DNA from: Hymenopellis radicata
Lineage: Eukaryota > Basidiomycota > Agaricomycetes > Agaricales > Physalacriaceae
Reading direction: 5' to 3'
Length of the DNA stretch: 64,000 bases
Assembly: GCA_015501595.1 (NCBI GenBank)
Contig: JADNRX010000079.1
Span: 62,001 to 126,000 of the forward strand
Below the pieces are notes generated by a model. The model saw nothing but the letters and a program-made list of their open reading frames with translations. It did not search any database and was not told where the DNA came from. Shown here in pieces: positions 32,927-44,223 of the stretch; within the stretch, counting starts at the first letter, position 1; the number at the start of each line of letters is the position of its first letter. Both the position numbers and the translations under genes were made by a program.

Positions 32927-34504
32927 TTATTGCCGTTTATTACCCAATCGCATTGGAAGCTCGCGGCCCACTGGCAAGATCCTCGATCCTTCTACAAACC
33001 TTCTCTCCTCCCCAACGTCACGGCCTACGGGCCCAAACGACGACGAAGTCGGCGTAACACTCGTCGTCGTAGCCGTCCCCTCCTCGTCAAAGATATCATT
33101 CTGCCTCCCGCTCGAAAATCCCATCTTCGCGTTATACGTCGGGGACTTTGGCGTGCCTGATAGATCATACCCGCTGACATTGACGTTGTTTCCTTCAGCG
33201 GCGTTGAAGAATATCATCTGCTTCGCCCCGGAGACGCATTTGGACGTGTCGTCCTCGCACCACTCTGCGGGTTTGGCTGGGGCTACGCGCGCGCCGCCTG
33301 TCTCTCCGACGACTTTGCATTTGAAGCCTTGCATGTAAAAGTTGGGTTCGCCGCAGCTACAGGAAAATAATGAGCCCAACGTGGCAGGATAGCAAGGAAC
33401 GTTACCCATTGGGAACCTAGCGCAGAAGTCGATTAGCATGACAGCAGCAGTGAGGCGTTGTGAAGAGCACTTACCCATCCCCACTGATAAAGAGGAAACA
33501 GATGTCTTTAATAACGTGTGGAAGAAGGAGAAATATAAAAACTTACAGCGCATATGCAACCGTCGTCCGGACAAGCAGGCAGGTTGGGGACCTCGTATGT
33601 AGCGAGGCGATACCAAGGCGTACTGAAAATGAGAAGTGAGCTCCATATTAAGCGGAAGGTAATTCAACACACTGTGGCAGTACAGAGAATACTACGAGGT
33701 TATCTTCAGTGACATCCTCCAAGTTCGACTACCGAACGATTTAGCGCAGTTCTAACACGGTGCGACAGTAACGTACCTGATAGGATATCGCAAAGACAGA
33801 TCCCGCCGCCATAGTTTCATTCTGTGTATGGACTGCATAGTAGTTCGTGTTCAGATTCTAGGGCAGAACTGACGACCAAGAATGAACGCACTGTTAGGTT
33901 CCGTGATACACGTCGTCAATTGTCCTTCTTGTTGCAGCAGGTCGAACTCCTCATGGTCATCGCCGTCCCCGAAGCGCGCAATATTATCACCGCTGTAGGA
34001 CAGCGTCGTGAAGGCGCGGTTCACAGCCACTTCAACTGTGAATTCGCCGTTTGCTGGTCTTCGTTCCTCAGCGTGAGAAATGCTAATGTCTGTCAGTCGC
34101 AGAGAACTCACATTTCCAAAAAGTCGCCTTCATCAGGTGGGAATTCATCACACTGCAAAGCGGTCAAATCGGTATACTTGTGCGCGTTCGAATCTTACAC
34201 CGTTAACGTGGTGAAACCACCAGTCCTTCTTTGAAAGCTACGTAGCCCCGGTGAATAATGGCTGGACGGCGAAAAAGAGAGAACACATACATTGTACAGA
34301 GGACTGACAGGAGCGTTGTTGTTCTGATCATCGAATCCTTTCTGAGTCCCGTTCAAGCAATACATCCCTAGCGCCATCATCAAGCGGCCATGCACAGCAG
34401 ACCATGAAGAAACGCGCACCTAGGGCCCACGCAGCGAAGTGCGCGTGCGCTGACTTGGAGGCGAGCAAGAGCGAGAGAAAAAACACACTGGGAGAGGGCA
34501 TCAT
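32927..34504 (-). CDS. AA14-type lytic polysaccharide monooxygenase, 11 exons
   Basis: Exons on the minus strand: 34504-34420, 34367-34291, 34237-34199, 34152-34112, 34058-33892, 33832-33777, 33716-33673, 33622-33547, 33483-33475, 33416-33406 and 33356-32927, about 344 residues. A signal peptide ([20 protein letters not shown]) is followed by His at about residue 22, the N-terminal copper ligand of LPMOs. Further blocks are [90 protein letters not shown] and the C-terminal [23 protein letters not shown]. These resemble the AA14 family, described as acting on xylan-coated cellulose. Exons 9 and 10 are only 9 and 11 bases and restore WGWVPNGCGEPN. The pattern is intact. It could be an AA14-like sister family with another substrate. 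Confidence 0.8.
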
Positions 34505-36440
34505 TGATTGCGAGTGGAGAGTGGAGAGCCATCGTCGAGGTTATAAGTAGACGCTGCCAATAGATGGCACCGCACCAGCATTGCAGACAAGGGGAAAGAG
34601 TAAGGCTTCTGAATTTTGACGAACTCCAATGATGACGCGCGCGCATCCAATGGCAGGGCTCCAGCGTTTTGTCGTCGTCAAGGCAGCGACAAGTTGGAAC
34701 TTGATCAATACGCGCAGAGGGTGGCCAGTGGAGTGCTTAGTAGACGGTTGAAGCGACCTTTAAAGCGGCTACCTCGGCATCGTCGCTGCAAAAAATAGAA
34801 CGGAAAATCATCGCACGTCTACTGAGCATTTCCCTCGTCAGAGAAAGATGGTTTGAGGCGCGTTGGTGGTGGGGCTACGGTGTGAAAATGCGTTACCGGA
34901 CAATACGTCAGCGAGGTGTAATCACATGATCCTTTGCTCTTCTCAACCCACCACCACCACCACCACCACACCACCACCGACGTTCTAGTTAACCCCACTG
35001 ACGCTGGGTGTGGAGACTCAATGTTCATTGTCGTATGCGTGGCGGACAAACGGCGCTTACTGGTCGCAAGCTTGCAAAGTTATAGAAGGTTTACAACTTT
35101 AAGGTGTTTCTTTCTTACTCCTTTGCTGACATTTATTCAGGCTAGATTGTGTACGTCGACGAAAAATGTACTGTCGAAATTGTTTTTCGCGTAGAAAAGG
35201 ATTGACTCGTGCAATTGACTGTACCAATGTGGTGTCATCTCATCCCAGACAGACTTTCCAGACACCCCAAAACTTTCACAAAAAATCTGAATGCTCTGGG
35301 CTTAGGGCCGTAGCGCTTGTCGGCGGGTGTGTCTCCGTGCTCTTCGAGAAGATCAGCTCAAAAGACATAGGAATCGTCATGGAGGAGAGTTATCGTATGC
35401 GAAGCGACTCTGCTGGGATCACAAAATCGAGCTTCCAACCCAAAAGCGTTGAAAAATGAATTCTTTCCAGGAACTTCTTGGCCTCCCGAAGTAGAGTATA
35501 ATTAACCCTGGACCTTCCGTGGCGCCGATGGGGCTCTGGAGCTTCAGGACTCGGAGAAGCTAGGGCTCTAGATCCGGCAAGGACAGTCGACCAGGGATGC
35601 GATGTTTCCCGTCATACCTGAAAGAATACCTGGGATGGCTCACGGCTGACTTCCTTCGAATGTGTATATATGCACGCTGTTGGACGTTGACGCGCAGCAT
35701 GTTTGGTCAAGGGAGGTGATAGTCTCGGTTGATGCCAGGATGAATTCGACCGTGCGGTTGATTGTACTCGTTTTCTGACCCACCCGTCAGATGATTCACG
35801 TACGTGGCGCTGATTTATGCTGAACTCGCTCGGACTGTGAATAACTGTACTTACCCAACGAAGAATACTTATCTTCATGTCCCGGTCCGTGTTTAGTCTA
35901 GGTTCAGCGCCTTCACCCTTTGCGAAGTTGGCGTGGCAACTTCAAGAAAGCGAAAGCCTCGGCCGCCTTCTGGCCGCCTTAAAGTTACAACTTACATGAC
36001 CATAGAGTTCGGTAACCATCAGGCTTGTGGTGCTGCCAAGGGCGTGGTTTCTCCGAAGATCCTTCAACGGCGGACGCGAGCTGTTTACCAAGAACATGCC
36101 TAGGTCAGGTCGGTTCATAACTTGCATGTAGACCCTTGAATCTTGATGATGTCTCCTCATAGTGTGGCGCCTAGTCTGAGAATCTGCGTCAAGACCTTGG
36201 CCGGAAATTGTATGCATTCTGGGCAGCGTACGTCCATTAAACTCGCAGCAAGCCCCGCCCCGAGGCCGAAGTTTGAGCTTGTGGAGGTGGGATGTCGTCG
36301 TTACCACGCCGATCTCCAGGCACCCCTCGGAATATTGCCTCAAACAACGTGGTCTCGGAACCGCAGCCCGACACTCCTTGGAACATTCCACCTTCATTAA
36401 TGAACCGAATCTCTCTCAAGTACAAAAAGCGCGCATGCGG
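34505..36440. other. intergenic with a CCA microsatellite
   Basis: A (CCA)n tract lies at about 34947-34978. No coding region is supported. It separates the two divergently transcribed LPMO genes, so it must hold the AA14-type promoter. Confidence 0.45.
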
Positions 36441-36454
36441 ACACAACTCCCTCA

Positions 36455-36505
36455 TCAACTCTCCCTCTTTCGTTATCCTCTTTCTTTCTTTTCCCTCCTT
36501 CATTT
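36455..36505 (+). promoter_or_regulatory. pyrimidine-rich promoter/leader tract before AA9 gene
   Basis: An almost pure C/T tract (CTCCCTCTTTCGTTATCCTC..TTTCTTTCTTTTCCCTCC) ends about 45 bases before the ATG at 36547. CT tracts near the start point are typical of highly expressed filamentous-fungal genes. Confidence 0.45.
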
Positions 36506-36546
36506 GACAGACGGTCCTTCTCGCTTGCGTTCTCCTCCCAAACGCA

Positions 36547-38087
36547 ATGTCCTTCTCGCGATCCACCGTAAATGTCGCGCTGGCCGCGACCATGCTCTCC
36601 GCTGCGCTGTCTGGCGTGCACGCGCACGGTAACGTCCAATCGCTCACTATCGATGGTAGCGTCTACAGCGGGTACCTCCCGTACCAGGATCCCTACATGA
36701 ACCCCGTCCCCGACAGAATCATGCGCTCTATTCCGGGCAATGGCCCCATCGAGGATGTCACTAGCTCAGACATTCAGTGCAACGCTGGAACCTCCCCGGC
36801 TGCTCTCGTTGCTTCCGCTGCCGCTGGTTCCCAGATCGCATTTAACTGGACCGCCTGGCCTGACTCTCACAAGGTATGTTCCGTCTTGCTTTTTGATTCA
36901 TTGAATCATGCTTATCCTTCTCTATAGGGTCCTGTCATCACTTACATGGCTGAGGCTCCCAGCGACATCACCGCCTATGAACCTGGCACGGAGTGAGTTC
37001 CAGCTGCATCAAGCCGTCGTTTCATTAACAATACTATCAGCGCCGTCTGGTTCAAGATCGACGAGGCTGGCTATGAAAACGGCAAATGGGCTGGCACTGA
37101 TATCCTCACGGGTGAACAGAACAGCATCTGGACTGTGACCATCCCTGATGGCTTGAAAGCCGGTCAGTATCTCGTTCGCCACGAAATGTACGTCTGTCCT
37201 CCTTTACTTTTCTGTTCTTGTTCTCAGTCTATTTTCCTAGCATCGCTCTCCACTCCGCTGGCACGTATCCCGGTGCTCAATTCTACCCCTCGTGCACGCA
37301 GGTCGAGGTTACAGGTAGTGGTACGGCGTCGCCCGATTCGAGCTTCCTCGTTTCCTTCCCCGGAGCCTACGCTGGAAGTGATCCCGGTATCACCTTCAAC
37401 TTGTACACTACATTCGACAGGTGGGATGAATTGTTCGATACGAATTGGTTCTTGACTGATAACTTTTCCTAGTTACACCATCCCGGGACCTGCTGTATGG
37501 ACTGGTGACGGTTCGACTGGAGGTGCTTCCTCAGCTGCTGCTGTGGCGTCTTCCACTGGCAATGCTGTTACCACGGCTGTTCCTACGTCTGTTGCCGAGT
37601 TCCCTGCATCGTCTAGCGTCGAGTCGTCCCCTGTTGTCACCACATCGGCTGCCGCACCTTCCTCGTCTGCTGTCGATGACGATGACGATACTTGCGATGT
37701 GATTATTACTACCAGCGCCGGCGGATCTACTTCTACCACCGTTCCTGCGAGCACTACGCCCGCTGCAACCAGCCCCGCTACAACCACCGCTGCAACCAGC
37801 CCCGCTGTTGGCACCACCTCGACTTCGGCCGCGAGCCCTGCTACTACCTCAGCTACCTCGGGCGGCTCTACTACTGACTGCAACGTCTGCATGAACAGTC
37901 CGTACTCCCGTTTAATTGTTGTTCCCTGTGCTAACCTGCCATCTCAGCGTACAACAAGTGTCTCAGCGCTTCGCAGCCCAACCCCGACTTCACTGGGTGC
38001 TCAGCCACCAAGGACACATGTATGTCGTCCTGTACTTACAGCCGTCGCGCGCGCGACCTTCACCACTCACCCCAGAAGCGTATGTAA
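36547..38087 (+). CDS. AA9 (GH61) lytic polysaccharide monooxygenase with Ser/Thr tail
   Basis: Six exons, 36547-36873, 36928-36992, 37041-37187, 37241-37420, 37473-37897 and 37948-38087, encode 427 residues. A signal peptide ends VHA and mature protein starts HGNVQSL, with His27 as first copper ligand. AA9 blocks are visible: YQDPYMNPVPDRIMR, GPIEDVTSSDIQCN, TDILTGEQNSIWTVTIPDGL, YLVRHEIIALHSAG (second His in ALHSAG) and AQFYPSCTQVEV (axial Tyr region). After the catalytic domain (about residue 245) comes a long Ser/Thr/Ala linker and a Cys-rich tail (CNVCMNTYNKC, CSATKDTCMSSC) of unknown role; no carbohydrate-binding module is recognised. AA9 enzymes cleave cellulose oxidatively. Together with the AA14-type gene 2 kb away it forms a small LPMO pair. 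Confidence 0.93.
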
Positions 38088-38693
38088 GATATACTCCCTC
38101 ATGCATTTGTCTCATACTTGTCCAGGTGAACAACTAAGCCGCCACCGTCGCTCCCAGCGCAGCGCGGACTTTGGCAAACGATCCGAGAAGCAGCGTCTGT
38201 CGCGCACTTGAAGCGGTGGATGGATTCTAGACTCGAGGGAAAGTAAAAACTTGATCTCATCTTCTCTTTCGCTGCAAGTCGGCCCCTTCTCCACTACGAA
38301 TTCTTCTTGATGACTTTTACGAGTGGGGTTGGTTGAGGCTTTGATAGCTTCAGCGCTCCGGGTTTGACTACTGTAGCATTTAGATAACTTCATTTCATAT
38401 ACCTTTTCTATATTAGCAGGCAAGCACTTCATACTGGCAATAGCATTTTCTCAACTGGCTACCACATCGATTTGAATCCTTGGAGACTTACTTACTCAGT
38501 AGAGCCGGACATGCAGGGGCATCTGAACCGTGGGCGCTTAATCTGACTAGCGCGTGTTTCACGCGTTTTCCCTTCTAACCAACAGGCGTTCTACAGCCTT
38601 GTCACTTGTGCACCATCGTAGCGTCCCACCGGTAAAGTTCTCCTTCGTTGCTCGAGCACACATTAAAATCGACCTTCTTAGATAAATACTATA
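38088..38693. other. intergenic, nothing recognised
   Basis: It holds the AA9 3' region and the F-box gene promoter. No motif-supported ORF. Confidence 0.4.
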
Positions 38694-40418
38694 ATGGCCT
38701 CGACAGCTTGTTTCCTGTGTAGTAGGCGCCCGGCTGAAGAAAACGTTCCATGTCCATCCCCGAAAATTGTCCACTCTTCATTTACCCCAGATACTGCCTG
38801 TGTGTCTCGGTGCTCTCTCGACCTAGTAGCTGTTAATGCAGCAGTGCGGCGATGCGATGAGGAGATTGTCATCCTGCGCAATCTGCTCATGACCCACCAA
38901 AACACGAGAAAACAGCTCCAAGAGCGTGCAGCCCAGTACCGCTCCGTCATGTCTCCCATCCGGCGCCTCCCAAAGGAGCTCCTCGTCAAAATCTTTTCCC
39001 ATTCCATCACAGATTACTTCCGGGTCGGGTGCTTCGGCGACGACGGCCTCATCAACGAGCCAAGTACACTTCCTATCTTTATCCTCCTCTCTGTCTGCTC
39101 CAAATGGCGAACTGTGATCCTCTCCACAGGGGCGCTGTGGGCCCAGTTCCAGTGCAAGGTCACCAAAGCGGTAGAAAGAGGCGGGATTGGGTTCAAGTGT
39201 CTTGAGATGCACCTGGAACGGTCAAGAGATGCAGCACTTTCGTTCTGTATTGACGGGGATAGTATCCTTCCTGGACACCCGCTCTTTCGACGCCTGCTGG
39301 AGGAGAAGCGGAGGTGGAAGCACGTCGCTTTGCAGTGCAAAGAGATCGCGTTACGGGGTTGGGATCTTCCCCTTCACAGTTTTCCGTGCTTGAGCAGGTT
39401 TGAAGTAGACTCCACTGTCATTCTCGACGAAGATGAGAATGACGTCGTGCCACAACTTTCATTTGCCACGGACAGGCTGCGCTTTTTAGACGTATCCCCT
39501 ACTTTACTCGGGCAAGCGTCGTTCTGCTTCGATAAGCTTACGAGCTTGGTTGTAAGCCATTACACAGCCAGTGCCACGGTCGCCCGGTGTCTCTTTGCCT
39601 GCAGCTCAGCAGTCTATTTGGAGTACATCGAGTTCTGGCAGGGAAGCGGTGATGATGATGAGGACGATTTCGACTACAAAGCCTTTCACGAAGGTGGCAG
39701 CGTTCGAAAGACGCTGAACGTCAAGGCGATGACAATGGTTGTCGCACCTGAGAGTCGCGGTGTTCTCCTTAAACTCCTTTCCACGTGCTTCAGTCTGCCG
39801 GATCTACACACTTTCAAACTTGGAAAACTAGGGGATGTATATCGCAGCGCGCTCAATCCCGTTCTCAGTAGTACCGTGACGTTCCTAGATGAAGCGGCGA
39901 CGAACGTCAAGTCTTTGTCCATTCATGGCCTTTCGTCGTCGAGCGCTCAATACTTGAGGATCATGAGAGCCACGCCGCTCCTCGAAGAACTCTCCCTCAC
40001 ATTCACTGAGCGAGGAGACATTAAGCGGACGGTTTTGGAAGAACTCACTGTATCCGCTTTCGGCACCATCCCAGTACTATTACCATTGCTGCGGGCGGTG
40101 AACTTTAACTTCGATGATTATGAAGGCGCCAAATTCATGGGCGTGCTCATCGACATGGTCTCTTCGCGCGATGGATCAGCTCCTAGTCTGGACGTGGCTA
40201 CACTTGAAAACGTGGTTGTAGAATTTACAGAGGCATCAAGGAGTCGTGATGCTGCGACGCTTTTGAGGAGTGTAGCGCCCCCTGCATACGGGCTTAGGTG
40301 GATCGACTGGAAAAGCTTTTCGCTTCTAAAAGAGGGCTGCAAGCAGCGGTGGGCTGAAGCGGCGAATCCGAGTTACACTAGCCTGCAACAGAGAAGTTAT
40401 TTAGAGACAACGCAGTGA
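38694..40418 (+). CDS. F-box-like protein, full-length paralog (574 aa)
   Basis: A single-exon ORF. The N-terminal 45 residues contain two spaced cysteines (ACFLCSRRP) and a conserved PSPKIVHSSFTPD block. A charged helix (about 45-80) leads to the F-box-like core RRLPKELLVKIFSHSITDYF at about residues 88-108. The remaining 450 residues are Leu-rich, with ECL/EMHLERSRDAALSF and LPDLHTFKLGKLGD segments shared with the copies at 1-1623 and 40717-41514. The role is probably as substrate adaptor of an SCF ubiquitin ligase. ATG 38694 aligns with the start of the truncated copy (38694 MASTACFLCS versus 40717 MTSLPRPTTD..CFLCS). Confidence 0.85.
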   Translation: MASTACFLCSRRPAEENVPCPSPKIVHSSFTPDTACVSRCSLDLVAVNAAVRRCDEEIVILRNLLMTHQNTRKQLQERAAQYRSVMSPIRRLPKELLVKIFSHSITDYFRVGCFGDDGLINEPSTLPIFILLSVCSKWRTVILSTGALWAQFQCKVTKAVERGGIGFKCLEMHLERSRDAALSFCIDGDSILPGHPLFRRLLEEKRRWKHVALQCKEIALRGWDLPLHSFPCLSRFEVDSTVILDEDENDVVPQLSFATDRLRFLDVSPTLLGQASFCFDKLTSLVVSHYTASATVARCLFACSSAVYLEYIEFWQGSGDDDEDDFDYKAFHEGGSVRKTLNVKAMTMVVAPESRGVLLKLLSTCFSLPDLHTFKLGKLGDVYRSALNPVLSSTVTFLDEAATNVKSLSIHGLSSSSAQYLRIMRATPLLEELSLTFTERGDIKRTVLEELTVSAFGTIPVLLPLLRAVNFNFDDYEGAKFMGVLIDMVSSRDGSAPSLDVATLENVVVEFTEASRSRDAATLLRSVAPPAYGLRWIDWKSFSLLKEGCKQRWAEAANPSYTSLQQRSYLETTQ

Positions 40419-40716
40419 GAAGAGTTTGTATATTTAGATAGGACACTTGTAGGACACTTGCACTTGGTCAATGTAGCCAACCCCGCTGTGTTTAGGGCTG
40501 GCACCGCCATAAATTGATCGGTATCAATGCGGCAATTGTCCAACAATTGCTGAGATGTCATTCTTCCTTCCTTATACAGAACCACCATTACCTCTAGACG
40601 TGGGATGAGTATTGGTCGCATCCTTATCTTTCCTATATCTGCAAATCGCTTAGTGAGTTCATGAGACTTGTTCGTTAACGTACTGAAATGGTAGCAACAG
40701 ATAGTACTTATAAACT

Positions 40717-41514
40717 ATGACCTCTTTACCTCGACCAACCACCGACGCGTCACCCTCCTGTTTCTTGTGTAGTCCATCTACCGGAGACGATGACAATCTT
40801 CCTTCGCCCTCACCCGACCTCATACATTCCGCATTCGCACCCGACGCTACTCAACTCTCACAGTGTGGCCTCGAGCTTGAAGCTGTCAATTTGGCAGCGC
40901 GTAAATGCGATGAGGAGATTATCATCTTGCGGAAACTTCTTTCCGCCCAGATAAACAAGAGACATCAACTGCACGAGCGCTCTGTCCATTACCACTCCAT
41001 CATGTCTCCAATCCGTCGCCTTCCAAAGGAGATTCTCATCGAGTTATTCTCCCGCTGTCTGAAAGACTACTTCCGCCTATGCGCGGTCGGCACTTATGGT
41101 CTTCTCAATGAGCCAGCGGAGCTTCCCATTATGACCCTTCTGCGAGTGTGTTCCCATTGGCGAAGCATCATCCTTGCTACGCCAGCGCTGTGGGCGCAAT
41201 TCGAGTGCAAACTGGACACAGCCATGGAAAGCGGCGGCATTGGGTTAAAGTGCCTTGAAATGCATCTGGAGCGGTCCGGCGATGCCCCGCTCTCCTTCTT
41301 GGTGCAGGGAGAGATGCTTCTTCCTGGACATTCGCTCATACGTCGCCTGCTTCAAGAGAAACGAAGATGGAGGCATATCTCTTTCATTTGCAAGGAGATT
41401 GCCATGCAGGGATGTAAGGCGAGCGCCTTACATACTTCACGAACCACGCGACATCAGGAAAAACCCCACTGGCAAATTTCTCCAGAAATGAGAGCAAAAA
41501 GTCAATATTTGTAG
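40717..41514 (+). pseudogene. F-box-like paralog, 3'-truncated (265 aa)
   Basis: The first 240 codons follow the full paralog closely (CFLCSPS, RRLPKEILIELFSRCL, CLEMHLERSGDAPLSFLV, LLQEKRRWRHISFICKEIAM). After position about 41412 similarity ends abruptly in GCKASALHTSRTTRHQEK and a TAG at 41512. The Leu-rich C-terminal half is missing. A TATAAA lies only a few bases before the ATG. It lies directly downstream of the intact copy (298 bp apart) in the same orientation, suggesting tandem duplication followed by loss of the 3' half. It could still make a short F-box protein without a substrate domain. Confidence 0.75.
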
Positions 41515-43290
41515 AAATGGAAGTTTTAGCTTGAAAAAGCCAAGATTAGTGTGCTTTCGAACAAGGACAGAAGTAAAATATTTCAAGCAATGTATCTGGG
41601 CTCCAGCAGCTCTATTAGTTGATATGCCCGAGTTCTAGAGTGTTGGCATGGCTGTACTAGTCTTGTTGCCGTCGATGGAGGCAGCGAACTTGAAGCGAAA
41701 ATCATCAAGTCCATTTGAAACTCCGTCGCGGACCAATGGACCAATCAGCCCGCTCTATCAAAACGAACCATGGCCAAATATGGTTCAACACTTCTTTCCT
41801 TCTTGCCATGACCTGACCGCGACCAGGGCGCGCGACGACCACGAACAGGCTCTGCGCACATCGACAACTTTGCGTAACAGCCTAACAGGCGACTAGCAAC
41901 AGCGGTGACCTTTGTGAAGAGCATTTTTAAGGTGCGTCTTTTTGTTTGCCCCCTTGTCGACCCAACCTGCACATTCTGTGTACCGGCGCCTCGTCCTTCT
42001 CCTCGGTTGCACGACGTGGTACTCACCTCATCTTTCCAGTTGCTTTCTCATGGCACGGCTGCGACGCCTGCTACACGCTGCAAGGCCAGCTCATCAACGA
42101 GTCAAATCTAGCCGGGGACCTCAACATTCGCACTTAACGTCTACAAGGTGTGTTTCCCTTCGCCTCATGCATAATGCCTCTCAACCATCTCCAGCACCAC
42201 ATACCGCCAGCAATATCGCCACTGCGGACTACTTCGAACGGGCTTGCCCGGGTGGGCCTTCTTTCCTTGAGTAACATACGCCAGGGACGGAAGATCCGGA
42301 ACGGATGAAGGAGCTGTTCGCGATGCCTGATGAGCTGTTATTTACATTTCTTGATTTTACTTCTCCCACGCAGAACAGGTTGCTGGGCTGTCCGAACGGA
42401 TGTTACGTGGCCCCTCTCCAGCCTTTCCTCTTCTCTTGGTTGGGCTTTGTAGCCCGGGTTCACCACAACGGATTATGACAGCCGTTCTTTGGAGGACGAC
42501 GGTGATACTGCGCGTATGGCGACGACGCTGTGGCCGCTGACGTTAACTCCAACGTCGCGTTGTGCGATTTGGACCGCCTTGACTCCGGATCCAACTGCGA
42601 ACTCGCGTCTAGACTATATAATCGGGCTCTCCACGTCAACTGCTTTTCCGCGTCTGCTTCATCCTCTTCCGCACCCCGCAGAACTAATTGTTATCTACAG
42701 CAATCAGGCCCGACAGTAGCACCCGACGACCACGCATGGGCAGGAACGATCGCGGGATGCGCCATTTGTTGGATACATCGTGCGGTGCCGCACAACGAAC
42801 ATACGGGACTAGCCTTTTTTTACAGTAAGATACCCACAGCACAGGCTATGTCGACGACGGCACATGCCAACGACAACCCCGACCACGTCAAGAGCGACGT
42901 CTTTGCGACCTGACCTCAATGTCATCGATTGTGGTTGGTCCTTATGACTGTGGTTGATATGTATTGTCGGTAGTCATGCCTGTACCGTATCATAGCCATT
43001 GTGTCCGTAGTCTCCCAATCCATGATGTTCCTTACTCTTCTTTGGTGTGCTCTGGGAGTGGAAACAAGCAAAATTATGTGGAGAATCTCGTTCTGCAGGG
43101 CTCTGATACCAGCTTTTGGAAGCAAAAATGAGCTTATGTGCTTACAGGGGATACCGAAGATTTGCAAATCCAGCAAATCTACTGAAACATCTTAAACACG
43201 GTAATTCATGGTTATTCCACCTTTTCCGATGATTTCTGCAGATATTTGCCAGTGGGGCAATTCCTGATGGATCACCTTCCTTATTAGTAT
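41515..43290. other. intergenic with unresolved ORFs
   Basis: Short ORFs occur (for example 42305-42480, containing MPDELLFTFLDF, a possible F-box-like scrap), but none has enough support. The region ends where the retrotransposon-like sequence begins. Confidence 0.3.
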
Positions 43291-44223
43291 TACTATTTTT
43301 AGATACATATATATTGGGGCACGGACGTAGATATCTCTCTCTCTCGCTTCCACTACCACCATCTCATACGATACTCGACCCTTTTGACAATACGACTCGT
43401 TCCAGGTTGCTCGTGTGCCCGTGAGTTTTCCTTAGTGAGGACATTACGTCCTTTCACTTTTTTTTTAACCTTCGGACGAGTCTAAATCGTCAACGCTGTC
43501 TATAGCCGTCTCACCGCCTACCGCCTTTACCGTCTACCGCCGTCGAAACGCCTTTACCGTCTCTACCGCCTTTACTGCCTTTAACGCCTCTCACTGCCTT
43601 TGACCGCCTCCATCGCTTCCGCCATCTGGGAGCAAGAACTCGCACCGACACAGTCGTCGCCGCTTTATTCGGGTGACGTGTTAGTGACGTGCCTCATCCC
43701 CAAAATTTCGGCACTGACTGAAGCGAACAGATAACGCTCGATAAGACGGTCGCCCCACTTCCAGGACGTAGCATAGCCTCCTCTCGTGGGCCACCACGAC
43801 GCAGACAGACACGTACGCCACCGCCGCCCTTGCCACCCGTCCCGCCCGCTACACACGTACTGTAGACTTTCATTCAATTCGTCGGGCCATGTGACCTGTG
43901 ACCGGTCCGACGAAATTATGGTTTCGACGAATTACCATATATGGTAATTCCCGCTGCGGCGGAGGTGCGTCGGGAGGCTGGCGGGGGCCCCGCCGACGAT
44001 TTTTTTGGGATTTTCGCTGTGACCGGTGTGACTTTTCGTCAATTTCGGATCCTCTGTGACCCGTGACCGACAAATTGAATTAAAGTGTACAGTACCTCCA
44101 TCATCGCCCCTCACCGAACCACCACTGTCATCACCAACGCCGACACCGTCTCCAACACCATCTCCACCGTCATCTCCCACATCGCACTCCTCCGATTCAG
44201 AAACAGATTCCTCATATTTTACT

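Noticed and set aside
34947..34978. Poly-His ORF (CAC repeat) as a coding feature
   Set aside because: It is a simple microsatellite with short ORFs on both strands and no family context.
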